DNA of 64,000 nucleotides from Acidobacteria bacterium 28-9 (GTDB taxonomy: Bacteria; Acidobacteriota; Blastocatellia; Pyrinomonadales; Pyrinomonadaceae): the NCBI GenBank assembly GCA_002050355.1, contig MWYY01000043.1, forward strand, positions 1 to 64,000. Reading direction: 5' to 3'. Below the pieces are notes generated by a model. That model had not been told where the DNA came from and did no database searches. It saw nothing but the letters and a program-made list of their open reading frames with translations. The translations under genes and the position numbers were made by a program. Position 1 is the stretch's first letter. Each line of letters begins with the position of its first letter. Positions 34,026-42,252 of the stretch are shown in pieces.

Positions 34026-34069
34026 GTTGCTCCAGAGGTTGCTCCGAAAGTTGCTCCGAAGGTTGCTCC
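34026..34069. repeat. Right arm-type repeats of the island
   Basis: GTTGCTCC occurs four times at exactly 12-bp steps (34026, 34038, 34050, 34062), all in the same orientation, between the integrase start and the right attachment repeat. Three matching copies lie inside the left border. Confidence 0.7.
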
Positions 34070-34187
34070 ATTGAACATTTTGACCTGTGTTTGAGCCTAA
34101 AAGAGCATAAATATGAGAAAAGTATGATTTATTGTTTTTGAGAGTTATGAATTAGAAAGCAGTAATATAAGGCAATTAAAACCGATG

Positions 34188-34286
34188 CGTTCTTGAACTT
34201 TAGAAATTAAATTCGTATCATTTGCTTTACCCGATTCTCGCGCGGACGTGGCGGAACTGGTAGACGCGCAGGTCTCAGAAGCCTGT
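34188..34286. repeat. Right attachment repeat (attR)
   Basis: Identical to 19346-19444. It begins 5 bp before the -35 box and ends at tRNA nucleotide 45, so the functional tRNA here consists of a repeat-borne promoter and 5' half joined to the chromosomal 3' half. Confidence 0.93.
34193..34221 (+). promoter_or_regulatory. tRNA-Leu promoter
   Basis: -35 TTGAAC (34193-34198), 17-bp spacer, -10 TATCAT (34216-34221); the tRNA starts 20 bp further on. Four of six and five of six consensus positions match, with ideal spacing. Confidence 0.8.
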
Positions 34287-34328
34287 GGGCGCAAGCTCGT
34301 GGAAGTTCGATTCTTCTCGTCCGCACCA
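34242..34328 (+). tRNA. tRNA-Leu (anticodon CAG)
   Basis: 87 nt including an encoded CCA. Acceptor GCGGACG pairs perfectly with CGTCCGC, discriminator A. Anticodon stem CAGGT/GCCTG encloses loop CTCAGAA with anticodon CAG. A long variable arm (class II) is formed by GGGCGCAAGCTC. T arm GGAAG-TTCGATT-CTTCT. The class II form and anticodon give leucine. Confidence 0.95.
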
Positions 34329-34391
34329 TTTTTAACTCAAATTCTTTTGATAAATTCGAAAATCAATCACAATCAATCGTAGCTCTTAAAA

Positions 34392-35531
34392 ATGAAACCC
34401 TTGCAAATTCTTGACTATTTTCGAGACAGACAGGCAAACGTCCTAGATTTGATTCATGAAATTGTTGAAATCGAAACGCCTACACGCGACGTTGCGGGAA
34501 GTCAAACAGTTACGACTTTTCTCGAACGGACGGCGCGAACGATTTCAAAATCTTTTGAAATCGAAATGATTTTTGCTGAAGGTTACGGCGAACATTTTAT
34601 TCTTCGCACGTTTGCGTCCGGCGAAAAACCGATTTTGCTTCTCGGACACACCGACACGGTTCATCCGCGCGCGAGTTTTAAAAATAATCCGACCAGAATT
34701 GAAAACGACAAATTTTACGGCTGCGGCATCTTCGATATGAAAGGGAATTGCGTTTTGACGCTGGAAATTCTGCGCCTATTTTCCGAATTGAATTTAAAGC
34801 CGCCGAGACCAATTACGATTTTATTGAGTTGCGACGAAGAAATCGGAAGTCCCACGGGGCGCGCACTGGTCGAACGCGAAGCGCGAAATGCCGCGTTTTG
34901 TTTAGTCTGCGAGCCTTCGGCGGGCGGAAAAGTCAAAACCGGACGTAAGGGAACCGGAACGTTTAATTTAAAAGTCCGGGGCGTTCCCGCGCACGCCGGA
35001 CTCGAACCGGAACGCGGCGCATCGGCGATTTTAGAAATCTCCAGACAAATCGAAAAACTTCATTCACTAAATAATTTCGACAGCGGAACGACCGTAACCG
35101 TCGGCACTGTTCGCGGCGGAACAACTTCAAACGTCGTGCCGGCAGAAGCTGAATGCGCGATTGACATAAGATTTCGTTCGATGTCGGAAGCCGAACGAAT
35201 CGCAGACAAAATCAAAAATCTAAATTCTTTCGACGAGCGCACAAAACTTGAAATCACCGGCGCGATAAATCGTCCGCCGATGGAGAGAACCGAAAATGTC
35301 GTAAATCTTTATGAAAAAGCACGAAATATTGCTTTGCAGCTCAATTATGATTTAGGCGAAACTCAAGTCGGCGGCGCGTCGGACGGAAACTTTGTCGGCG
35401 CTCTCGGTGTTCCGGTTCTTGACGGTTTGGGCATAGCAGGCGACGGCGCGCACACGCTCGAAGAATATATTTTTATTGATGACATTCCAAAACGCGCCGC
35501 GCTTCTCGCTCTCCTGCTTCTCGCTGATTGA
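34392..35531 (+). CDS. M20 family metallopeptidase (carboxypeptidase G2-like)
   Basis: 379 aa, no signal peptide. Metal site motifs: LLLGHTDTVHP, YGCGIFDMKGNC (bridging Asp), SCDEEIGSPTGR (catalytic Glu) and GDGAHTLEEY at the end. The dimerisation domain begins GTFNLKVRGVPAHAGLEPER. Probably hydrolyses C-terminal glutamate or N-acyl amino acid bonds in the cytosol. First gene after the island's tRNA. Confidence 0.9.
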   Translation: MKPLQILDYFRDRQANVLDLIHEIVEIETPTRDVAGSQTVTTFLERTARTISKSFEIEMIFAEGYGEHFILRTFASGEKPILLLGHTDTVHPRASFKNNPTRIENDKFYGCGIFDMKGNCVLTLEILRLFSELNLKPPRPITILLSCDEEIGSPTGRALVEREARNAAFCLVCEPSAGGKVKTGRKGTGTFNLKVRGVPAHAGLEPERGASAILEISRQIEKLHSLNNFDSGTTVTVGTVRGGTTSNVVPAEAECAIDIRFRSMSEAERIADKIKNLNSFDERTKLEITGAINRPPMERTENVVNLYEKARNIALQLNYDLGETQVGGASDGNFVGALGVPVLDGLGIAGDGAHTLEEYIFIDDIPKRAALLALLLLAD

Positions 35532-35584
35532 TATCCGGTTTTGGGAAATCTTCGTTTGTGCTAAAGTTTTTTCAAAACCCCTCT

Positions 35585-36529
35585 ATGAATTTTCAAAATA
35601 CAAACCAGAAACAGCGCGCACCGCGCAACCGAACGCTCGATTTGTCGGCTGAAGAAATTGAGCTTTACAGAAATCGTCTGGTCTATTTTGAAACGGAAAT
35701 GGATTCTGTAAACTATTGCAATAAAACGATTTGCGGCAATAATTTTGAAGTTCTGGGACACTTGGCGGATGAAAGTTTCGATTTGCTTTTCGCCGACCCG
35801 CCTTATAATTTAACAAAGCTATTCGGCGCGGAAACGTTTCGGCAAACTTCGCCAGACGAATATGAAATTTGGCTCGATTCGTGGCTCGAAAAAACCGTCC
35901 AATTGCTTAAACCAACGGCGTCGGTTTACATCTGCGGCGATTGGCGTTCAGCTTCGGCGATTCAGCGCGCCGGAACAAAGTATTTTCGCCTGCAAAACCG
36001 AATCACCTGGGAACGCGAAAAAGGACGCGGCGCGCGAAAGAATTGGAAAAACTCTTCGGAAGACATTTGGTTTTTCACCGTTTCGGACGATTACGTTTTC
36101 AACCGTGAAGCCGTAAAAATCAAGCGCAAAGTTCTTGCGCCATACACGGAAAACGGCGCGCCGAAAGATTGGGAAAAGAGCGAGCGGGGAAATTTTCGCG
36201 CCACTTCGCCGTCGAATTTGTGGACTGATTTGACCGTTCCGTTTTGGTCAATGCCGGAAAACACCGTGCACCCGACGCAAAAACCCGAAAAACTTCTGGC
36301 AAAAATCATACTCGCCTCGACAAACGAAAAAGATTTGATTCTTGACCCGTTCGCCGGTTCGGGAACAACCGCAATCGTTGCAAAGAAATTAAATCGAAAT
36401 TTTACGGCAATCGAAGCCGACGAGCATTATTGTCTGTTGGCGGAAAAGCGTCTGGAATTAGCCGAAAATGATAAAACGATTCAAGGTTTTTCAGACGGGA
36501 TTTTTTGGGATAGAAACGCGCGAAAGTAA
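35585..36529 (+). CDS. Site-specific DNA methyltransferase, N6-adenine/N4-cytosine beta class
   Basis: 314 aa from ATG 35585, which lies 53 bp after the M20 stop. Motif IV is LLFADPPYNLT (DPPY), motif I is DPFAGSGTTAIVAKKLNR, with FTAIEADEHYC following; order IV before I defines the beta class. RITWEREKGRGARKNWKNSS and HPTQKPEKLLAKI support the family. No restriction gene is adjacent, so it is probably an orphan regulatory methylase. Target sequence unknown. Confidence 0.88.
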   Translation: MNFQNTNQKQRAPRNRTLDLSAEEIELYRNRLVYFETEMDSVNYCNKTICGNNFEVLGHLADESFDLLFADPPYNLTKLFGAETFRQTSPDEYEIWLDSWLEKTVQLLKPTASVYICGDWRSASAIQRAGTKYFRLQNRITWEREKGRGARKNWKNSSEDIWFFTVSDDYVFNREAVKIKRKVLAPYTENGAPKDWEKSERGNFRATSPSNLWTDLTVPFWSMPENTVHPTQKPEKLLAKIILASTNEKDLILDPFAGSGTTAIVAKKLNRNFTAIEADEHYCLLAEKRLELAENDKTIQGFSDGIFWDRNARK

Positions 36530-36540
36530 AAAAGGCGGGA

Positions 36541-36640
36541 AATCAGCCACACAGATTTTAATAGTGGTGAATGATGAATGGTGAATAAAAACCTTCTTAC
36601 ATTCACCATTCACCATTACTATTTATCTGTGGTTAAATTG
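36541..36640. repeat. Composite nested palindromic repeat
   Basis: Outer arms of the CCACAGAT type (CAGCCACACAGAT and ATCTGTGGTTAAAT, both adjoining an AATAGT/ACTATT pair) enclose inner heptamer words GGTGAAT, GATGAAT, GGTGAAT with the reverse ATTCACCATTCACC. One element family appears to have inserted in another. Confidence 0.65.
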
Positions 36641-36648
36641 TATCGAAA

Positions 36649-37425
36649 ATGAAAATTGCAACTTGGAATGTAAATTCAATCGCCATTCGGCTCGAACAGG
36701 TTTTGAAATGGCTGGAGGCGACCGAAACCGACGTTTTGTGTTTGCAGGAGACTAAATGCGTCGATGAAAAATTTCCGCTTGAAGAAATTAGAAATGCCGG
36801 TTATGATGCTGCGTTTATCGGACAGAAATCTTATAACGGGGTGGCGATTTTGTCGAAGCACGAAATCCGTGATGTGCAGAAAAATTTCCCCGACGACGAA
36901 GCCGACGCGCCCAAACGTCTTATTGCCGCAACGGTCGGGAACATTCGTGTTGTTAATACTTACATTCCAAACGGCACGGAACTGTGGACTGACAAATTCG
37001 CCTTCAAACTCGACTGGCTTCAGCGTTTGAGAAAGTTTTTCGACGCGGATTTTGATAAGAATTCAGATGTGCTTTTGTGCGGCGATTTCAATGTCGCGCC
37101 CGACGAGCGCGACGTTTGGAACGTCGGATTTTGGGAAGGGAAACTGCATTTTACAAAACCCGAACGAGCCGCGATTCATCACGTCAAGCAATGGGGTTTT
37201 ACGGATGTTTTCCGCAAAGTCAACGGCGACGAGAAAAAATTTTCGTGGTGGAATTACCGCGAAGGCGCGTTTTTCAAAAACCAGGGCTTGCGGATTGACC
37301 ATATTTGGACATCGGCGAATTTAGCGGAAAAATGCGTCGGCTGCTGGATCGACCGCAAACCTCGCGGCGCGGAACGTCCGTCAGACCACACGCCGGTCGT
37401 TGCGGAATTCAACACGCAAAATTAA
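36649..37425 (+). CDS. xthA: Exodeoxyribonuclease III
   Basis: 258 aa. MKIATWNVNSIAIRLEQVLK, DVLCLQETKC (catalytic Glu), VVNTYIPNG, VLLCGDFNVAPDERDVWN and the C-terminal RPSDHTPVVAEF (catalytic Asp-His) are the canonical exo III/AP endonuclease motifs. The length equals the bacterial ExoIII norm. Role: AP-site incision in base-excision repair. Stands 38 bp ahead of the nitroreductase gene. Confidence 0.95.
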   Translation: MKIATWNVNSIAIRLEQVLKWLEATETDVLCLQETKCVDEKFPLEEIRNAGYDAAFIGQKSYNGVAILSKHEIRDVQKNFPDDEADAPKRLIAATVGNIRVVNTYIPNGTELWTDKFAFKLDWLQRLRKFFDADFDKNSDVLLCGDFNVAPDERDVWNVGFWEGKLHFTKPERAAIHHVKQWGFTDVFRKVNGDEKKFSWWNYREGAFFKNQGLRIDHIWTSANLAEKCVGCWIDRKPRGAERPSDHTPVVAEFNTQN

Positions 37426-37463
37426 AATTTAAGAATTGCCGCGAAAAGGCAAAAAAGCGCACA

Positions 37464-38126
37464 ATGAGCGAGCCAAAATTTAAATTGCTAAACTTTCGGC
37501 GCGTCGCAAAAGACGAGCAGATTCAAAAGGCTGCGGAGTTTTACGAAAGTTTGAACGGGCGGCGCACCGTGCGCGATTTTTCCGCCGAGGAAGTTCCGCT
37601 CGAGACGATTGAAAAAGCGATTTTGGCTGCGGGAACTGCGCCTTCGGGCGCGAATATGCAGCCGTGGCGTTTTGTCGTCGTGAGAGACAGAGAGATAAAA
37701 CGTAAAATCCGCGTCGCCGCTGAACGCGAGGAATACGAAAGCTATCACGGGCGAATGTCGGCGAAATGGCTGCGCCGGCTTGCGGTTTTGGGAACGGACG
37801 AACACAAGCCTTTTCTTGAAATCGCGCCTTATTTAATCGTTGTTTTCCGCATCAATTCGATTGTCGAAGACGGCGAAATCGAGCCGACCTATTACAGTCA
37901 GGAATCAGTCGGCATCGCCGTCGGAATGCTGCTTGCGGCTTTTCACAATGCAGGACTGGCGACCTTGACGCACACGCCTTCGCCGATGCGTTTTTTGCAG
38001 GAAATCTTAAAGCGCCCGAAGACGGAGATTCCGTTTGTTTTGATTCCGGTCGGTTATCCGGCGGAAGGCGCAAAAGTTCCAGATATCGAAAGAAAATCGC
38101 TTGCCGAGATAATGGAAATCGTTTAG
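37464..38126 (+). CDS. Nitroreductase family flavoprotein, iodotyrosine-deiodinase-like
   Basis: 220 aa from ATG 37464, the first conserved start. FYESLNGRRTVRDFSAEEVP and AAGTAPSGANMQPWRFVVVR are FMN-binding motifs of the nitroreductase fold. An active-site lid EREEYESYHGRMSAKWLRRL matches the layout of the IYD subgroup rather than NfsB types. Probably an NAD(P)H-dependent reductase; native substrate unknown. Confidence 0.85.
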   Translation: MSEPKFKLLNFRRVAKDEQIQKAAEFYESLNGRRTVRDFSAEEVPLETIEKAILAAGTAPSGANMQPWRFVVVRDREIKRKIRVAAEREEYESYHGRMSAKWLRRLAVLGTDEHKPFLEIAPYLIVVFRINSIVEDGEIEPTYYSQESVGIAVGMLLAAFHNAGLATLTHTPSPMRFLQEILKRPKTEIPFVLIPVGYPAEGAKVPDIERKSLAEIMEIV

Positions 38127-38213
38127 GCGAAATCGGTTGAAAACGCTGTCGAGCTTTATTTAAATCCGCTTTAAAGTTTCCGTAAACAAAACTTCACAAC
38201 TTCAACCGCAAAT

Positions 38214-38753
38214 TTATTCGCGCATTTTTGCGAGCGACGTTTCGATTTGTCGCAGATGTCTCGCTTCGTGTCCGCCGATGAGCGCGAGCCATTCGGAGGC
38301 GCTAAGTTCGCCCATAAACGGATGCGGAAATTTGAAATCCGAACATTCGACTCGTTCAAAAAGCGGGCGTAAATCTTCGAGACGCTGCCGATTTTCCCGC
38401 ATTTTTTCCAGAGATTCGGCAACTGTTTTCGTTCCGGTCGGACGCACGCGGTCGGGCGCTTCAAACTTTTGGTCGCGCATCGCGGCGGCTTTCTGCGCGA
38501 AATTTTTTGACAAGTTTGCTTTGCCGTCGCCTTTTTTATCGGCAGTTTGAGCCTGTGCCAGAAGTTTTGCGGAAATTTTCGTCATTCCTTCTTCAACGAT
38601 GGCGATATGCTCGACAAACTCTGTAATCGTCCATTTTTCGCCGTCGAGCAATGAACTCGCTTGTTCGTCCGTCAAATGTTCGACGGTTTCGATTAGCTTC
38701 TCACGGATTTTATCGCTTGCCGTGTAAAGGTCTGTAATTGTTTGGTTGTTCAT
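38214..38753 (-). CDS. DinB family protein
   Basis: 179 aa from ATG 38753 (a GTG at 38768 is the alternative). Four-helix DinB_2 pattern: LIETVEHLTDEQASSLLDGE, KWTITEFVEHIAIVEEGMTK and the C-terminal LSASEWLALIGGHEARHLRQ. The His residues in EFVEHIAIVEE and HEARHLRQIE occupy the metal-ligand positions. Members are putative metal-dependent or bacillithiol-type transferases. Directly follows the beta-propeller lipoprotein gene, 17 bp apart. Confidence 0.82.
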   Translation of the reverse strand: MNNQTITDLYTASDKIREKLIETVEHLTDEQASSLLDGEKWTITEFVEHIAIVEEGMTKISAKLLAQAQTADKKGDGKANLSKNFAQKAAAMRDQKFEAPDRVRPTGTKTVAESLEKMRENRQRLEDLRPLFERVECSDFKFPHPFMGELSASEWLALIGGHEARHLRQIETSLAKMRE

Positions 38754-38770
38754 AATTGTAAGTTCCACAG

Positions 38771-40165
38771 TTATTTTCCCAGAGCGATGGCTTGCGGGCT
38801 GAAAATTAAACGATGCCAGCGCAGATAGCTGTGGCGGCTGTCGCCTTCATTTTTATATTCTTTGACGTAACCGGTTTGCAGATATAGCATTTTGTCTTCG
38901 CTCCATTCGAGATTGATTATCGGATTAAACGAAACCAGCATATTTTCGTCCGGCAGCGTTCCGAGCGGCTGGTTAATCGTGGTATTGGCATTTGTGTTTG
39001 CCGTCGTATTGGTATTTGAATTCGTCGCGGGCGCGTTTGAATTGATATTCGTATTTATATTTGCGCTTTCTTCTTTGCGTTGTGCTTCTTCGTCATACGA
39101 TTTTGAGGAAATCAACAATTGATTGCGAAGCGGAATTGCGGCTTGCGTTGGCGCGTCGCCGATGGTGTCGTAGATTCTGACCTGCGTGTTAAAAGCGATG
39201 GCGACTTTTGCCGAATCGGGCGACCAGACCGGACGAACGGTTGTCAGATTATCGTCAAGACGACGCTCGCGTCCGGTTTTTTCAACCAGACGCAATCTGC
39301 CCGCCGGCAAAAAAATCTCTCCCTTCGCATCGGCTTGCGCTTTTGTATAATTCCATTCCTGAAACGTTTCTGCCAGCGCCGCCAGACTCGAACCGTCCGG
39401 CGACCAAACGAAATAAAAATAAATCAAACCTTCGTTTTGCGTAATCGCTTTCAGCTCGCCGCCTTCAGCATTACAGACATAAAGCTGTTCGGTGCGAAAA
39501 GTGAAAATGTTTTTCGCCGCTTCGTCGACGGTAGCAACCGGTGTCGGCAAAACAGCCGCGTTTGCATCGACGTTTGCGGCATTTGCGTTTGCTTCGGCGT
39601 TTAACTCGGTACTCAGTGAAGTGTTTGCGGTGTCTTCGGTCGCAGGCATTGGAGTTGGAGAAGGTGATGCCGGAGCAGCGTTTGGCTGACCTCCGCCGAT
39701 TCTCACCATTGCGACAAAAGCGACGTTTGCCGAATCCGACGACCAGACAATCGTATCGGCAAAGTGAACCGCCATCGTGTCGGGCGTAATTTTTCGCAGT
39801 AATTTACCGTCCGGCAAATACATATCCAGACGAAATTCCGATGGCAAATCTTCGACTCGGCGATAGACGGCTAAAATTCTTTGTCTGTCGGGTGAAGCAA
39901 TCGTTCTGTCGAGAAGCTCCTGCGTGCGGTTTTGGTCGAAATCAGTTTGTACCGCCGCGTTTCTTTCGTCGCTCTGCGCCGTTTTGTTCGGTGAAACGGT
40001 CGGCGCGGGAACGTCCGTTTCAAAACGGAAATTTAGCTTTATAGCCGAAACGTCGCGCAAAGTCGCGGGCGCAACCGTCGGCGACTGGAAAATTGTGCGC
40101 TGACAGCCCAATGCGGAAAATACAAACGCAATTAAAATCAATTTTGTAAAGTTTTTTTGAAACAT
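38771..40165 (-). CDS. Beta-propeller (TolB/PD40-like) lipoprotein
   Basis: 464 aa. Lipobox FSALGC at residues 16-21 makes it a lipoprotein. Repeated propeller blades with the PD40 pattern are visible: DTIVWSSDSANVAFVAMVRI, YFYFVWSPDGSSLAALAETF, TTVRPVWSPDSAKVAIAFNT, INLEWSEDKMLYLQTG. Two low-complexity Asn/Ala/Thr-rich inserts (NANAANVDANAAV; NTNTTANTNANTT) lie between blades. Likely outer-membrane or periplasmic scaffold. Function unknown beyond the fold. Confidence 0.78.
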   Translation of the reverse strand: MFQKNFTKLILIAFVFSALGCQRTIFQSPTVAPATLRDVSAIKLNFRFETDVPAPTVSPNKTAQSDERNAAVQTDFDQNRTQELLDRTIASPDRQRILAVYRRVEDLPSEFRLDMYLPDGKLLRKITPDTMAVHFADTIVWSSDSANVAFVAMVRIGGGQPNAAPASPSPTPMPATEDTANTSLSTELNAEANANAANVDANAAVLPTPVATVDEAAKNIFTFRTEQLYVCNAEGGELKAITQNEGLIYFYFVWSPDGSSLAALAETFQEWNYTKAQADAKGEIFLPAGRLRLVEKTGRERRLDDNLTTVRPVWSPDSAKVAIAFNTQVRIYDTIGDAPTQAAIPLRNQLLISSKSYDEEAQRKEESANINTNINSNAPATNSNTNTTANTNANTTINQPLGTLPDENMLVSFNPIINLEWSEDKMLYLQTGYVKEYKNEGDSRHSYLRWHRLIFSPQAIALGK

Positions 40166-40185
40166 AAAAATTCAACTACAAATTA

Positions 40186-40243
40186 AACAGGTGATTAGTA
40201 GAAGCAGATGTTATCAATTCTCGCCTATTACTTATCACCTGTT
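40186..40243. repeat. Palindromic repeat of AGGTGAT words
   Basis: AACAGGTGATTAGTAG (40186-40201) and CTATTACTTATCACCTGTT (40225-40243) pair with a few mismatches. A CTGCGTTTATCTGCGG word follows at 40256, a relic of the CCACAGATAA family. Confidence 0.65.
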
Positions 40244-40294
40244 ATCCGAATCAATCTGCGTTTATCTGCGGTTTCAAATTCTTTGCTTTCCGCT

Positions 40295-42172
40295 TTATTT
40301 CAACTCCGCGCCGAAATAGCTTTGATACAAACGTTTTTGTTGTTTCGACGGATTGTCGAGCGCGACGATTTTGTAGTTTTGCGGCGCGCGTCCGCCAAGC
40401 GTAAATTGCATTTCGCGCAATTCGTCAAAGCGAAAAAAGGTCAGACGAATTTTATCGCCCGGTTTTTTCATTTCTAACTGCGTCGTAAAATCCTTGACCG
40501 AATCAGTTGGAGCAATACGAAGCCCGTTCATTGCTACGATTTGGTCGTTGGCGTTTAAGCCTTGCTCGTAAGCCGGAGTTCCGGCTGGAATGTTGCTGAC
40601 GACGAGCCGTTCGCCCTGCTGCGCGAGATTTGCTCCCAAATACGCTTTTTCAGCCGCGCTGCCGCCGGTCGTCAATTGCAAGCCGAAGCTGTTTAAAATC
40701 GAGTTATAATCAATCTCTTCGCGCCCGCGAACGTATTTCGCAAAAAAGTCATTCAAAGATTTTCCAGCCATCGTCTCCGATATTTTCTGGTAATCTTCGG
40801 GCGTGTAATTTCTGCCTTTTTTGTAAAAATCCGTGTAAAGATAACGCATCACGTCGTCCAGAGATTTCGCGCCGTTTGAGTTTCTGCGAATTTCCAAGTC
40901 GAGCAGAAAGTTGACGATTTCGCCTTTGTCGTAATAGGAAATTTGGTTGTTGACGGCGTTTTCGTCCGGTCTGTAATATTTTATCCAGGCGTCAAAGCTG
41001 GCTTCTTCGACACTGGTTTCAAATCTGCCCGGACGATTTTGTAAGGCTTGAAACGCCGCCGCTCTGCCATCGAGAAATTCTTTGTCGGAGATTAAACCGG
41101 CACGGCGGACGAGAACGTTTTCGTAATAAGCCGTTCCGCCTTCGGCAACCCACAACAGGCGCGTGTAGTTTTCGTTGTTGTAATCAAACGGTCCGAGCGC
41201 GTCAGGACGAATCCGTTTGACGTTCCAGGCGTGAAAAAATTCGTGCGCGACGAGCGTCAAAAAATCGGTGTAGCGAGTCGTAAAAGCCAGACGATTAAAC
41301 TGTAAAGCGGTCGAATTCAGATGTTCGAGACCGCCGCCGCCGCGCAGATTGACGATAAACAGATAATCTTTGTAGGGAAGTTCGCCGAAGATTTTGCGCG
41401 CCTCTTCGACGATTTTTTTGATGTCGCGCGACGTTTTCGGCATATCGTAATTGCCTTCGCCTTCAAAGACTATTCGGTGCGGCTTGCCTTCGACATCGAA
41501 AGAAATCTCTTTAAAGTTACCGACCTCAAACGGTGAATCGTATAAAACATCAAAATTTTCGGCGCGGAAAACGTTCGTTTGTCCTTCGACACGGGGCAAA
41601 CCAGTCGCAATCTTCCAGTTGCCGTAAGGATTTACACGCAAAGTCGAAGGTGCATTCAAAAAACCTTTCGGGTTCATAAGCAGCGCGGCATTGTTGAAAA
41701 ATGCGTGGTCGGAATTCAGTTCATTTGTGCGAACGGTCAATTCGTTGGCGTAAACGCGGTAAGTTACGATTAACTCACGCGCGCCATTGGCTGCAATCTG
41801 CCAAGTGTTTTTATTCGTTTTCTGCCACGTCAAATTTTTCCCGTTCGCCGCATCACGCGCCACAAAATCCTGCACGTGCCGCGCATATTCGCGTATCAAA
41901 TACGAGCCGGGCGTCCAAACCGGCATTTGAATTTCTGTCGTGCTAGTCGTTGCCGGAGATTTCAGACGCATTTCGACTTCTAAAAGATGCGTCCAGGGCT
42001 TCGACATCGAAACCGTAAAATTGATTTCCGGCGCGGCAGAATTCGTCGCTGTTGTCATCGGCGTATTTTTGCCGGTCGTCTTCGGAGCTTGCGCGTCGGT
42101 TTTTTGATACATAAAAAAAATAAGTGTAAAAATTAAAAAGGTGAGAACTTTTTTATCAGTCGTATATTGCAT
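40295..42172 (-). CDS. M61 family glycyl aminopeptidase with PDZ domain
   Basis: 625 aa, exported (VLTFLIFTLIFFMYQ signal peptide). The zinc site is LVAHEFFHAWNVKRIRPDAL (HExxH), with the third ligand in LLWVAEGGTAYYENVL (Glu downstream). An immunoglobulin-like N-terminal domain carries PVWTPGSYLIREYARHVQDF, and a C-terminal PDZ domain NIPAGTPAYEQGLNANDQIV follows. The family cleaves N-terminal Gly/Ala from peptides. Periplasmic. Confidence 0.92.
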   Translation of the reverse strand: MQYTTDKKVLTFLIFTLIFFMYQKTDAQAPKTTGKNTPMTTATNSAAPEINFTVSMSKPWTHLLEVEMRLKSPATTSTTEIQMPVWTPGSYLIREYARHVQDFVARDAANGKNLTWQKTNKNTWQIAANGARELIVTYRVYANELTVRTNELNSDHAFFNNAALLMNPKGFLNAPSTLRVNPYGNWKIATGLPRVEGQTNVFRAENFDVLYDSPFEVGNFKEISFDVEGKPHRIVFEGEGNYDMPKTSRDIKKIVEEARKIFGELPYKDYLFIVNLRGGGGLEHLNSTALQFNRLAFTTRYTDFLTLVAHEFFHAWNVKRIRPDALGPFDYNNENYTRLLWVAEGGTAYYENVLVRRAGLISDKEFLDGRAAAFQALQNRPGRFETSVEEASFDAWIKYYRPDENAVNNQISYYDKGEIVNFLLDLEIRRNSNGAKSLDDVMRYLYTDFYKKGRNYTPEDYQKISETMAGKSLNDFFAKYVRGREEIDYNSILNSFGLQLTTGGSAAEKAYLGANLAQQGERLVVSNIPAGTPAYEQGLNANDQIVAMNGLRIAPTDSVKDFTTQLEMKKPGDKIRLTFFRFDELREMQFTLGGRAPQNYKIVALDNPSKQQKRLYQSYFGAELK

Positions 42173-42252
42173 CAGTTTTTCAAACTCCGTGAAAATGTAA
42201 TTTTTCCTTTCGTTATATTACAACGATTTAATAATTTGCTAAAATTCAGGCT

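Larger units (their letters stand above)
19445..34286. mobile_element. 14.8-kb integrative genomic island at tRNA-Leu(CAG)
   Basis: Bounded by 99-bp perfect direct repeats, with a tyrosine integrase (32841-34001) beside the intact tRNA, a replication-like gene, paired 12-bp arm-type repeats inside both ends and AT-rich cargo unlike the flanks. Recombination between the repeats would excise 14,842 bp and leave one complete tRNA. No capsid, relaxase or type IV secretion genes were recognised, so it is a non-self-transferring island or satellite, or needs a helper. Confidence 0.9.

Noticed and set aside
34026-34069. Short CRISPR-like array
   Set aside because: Four octamers at a 12-bp period cannot be repeats plus spacers; no cas genes are present in the window.
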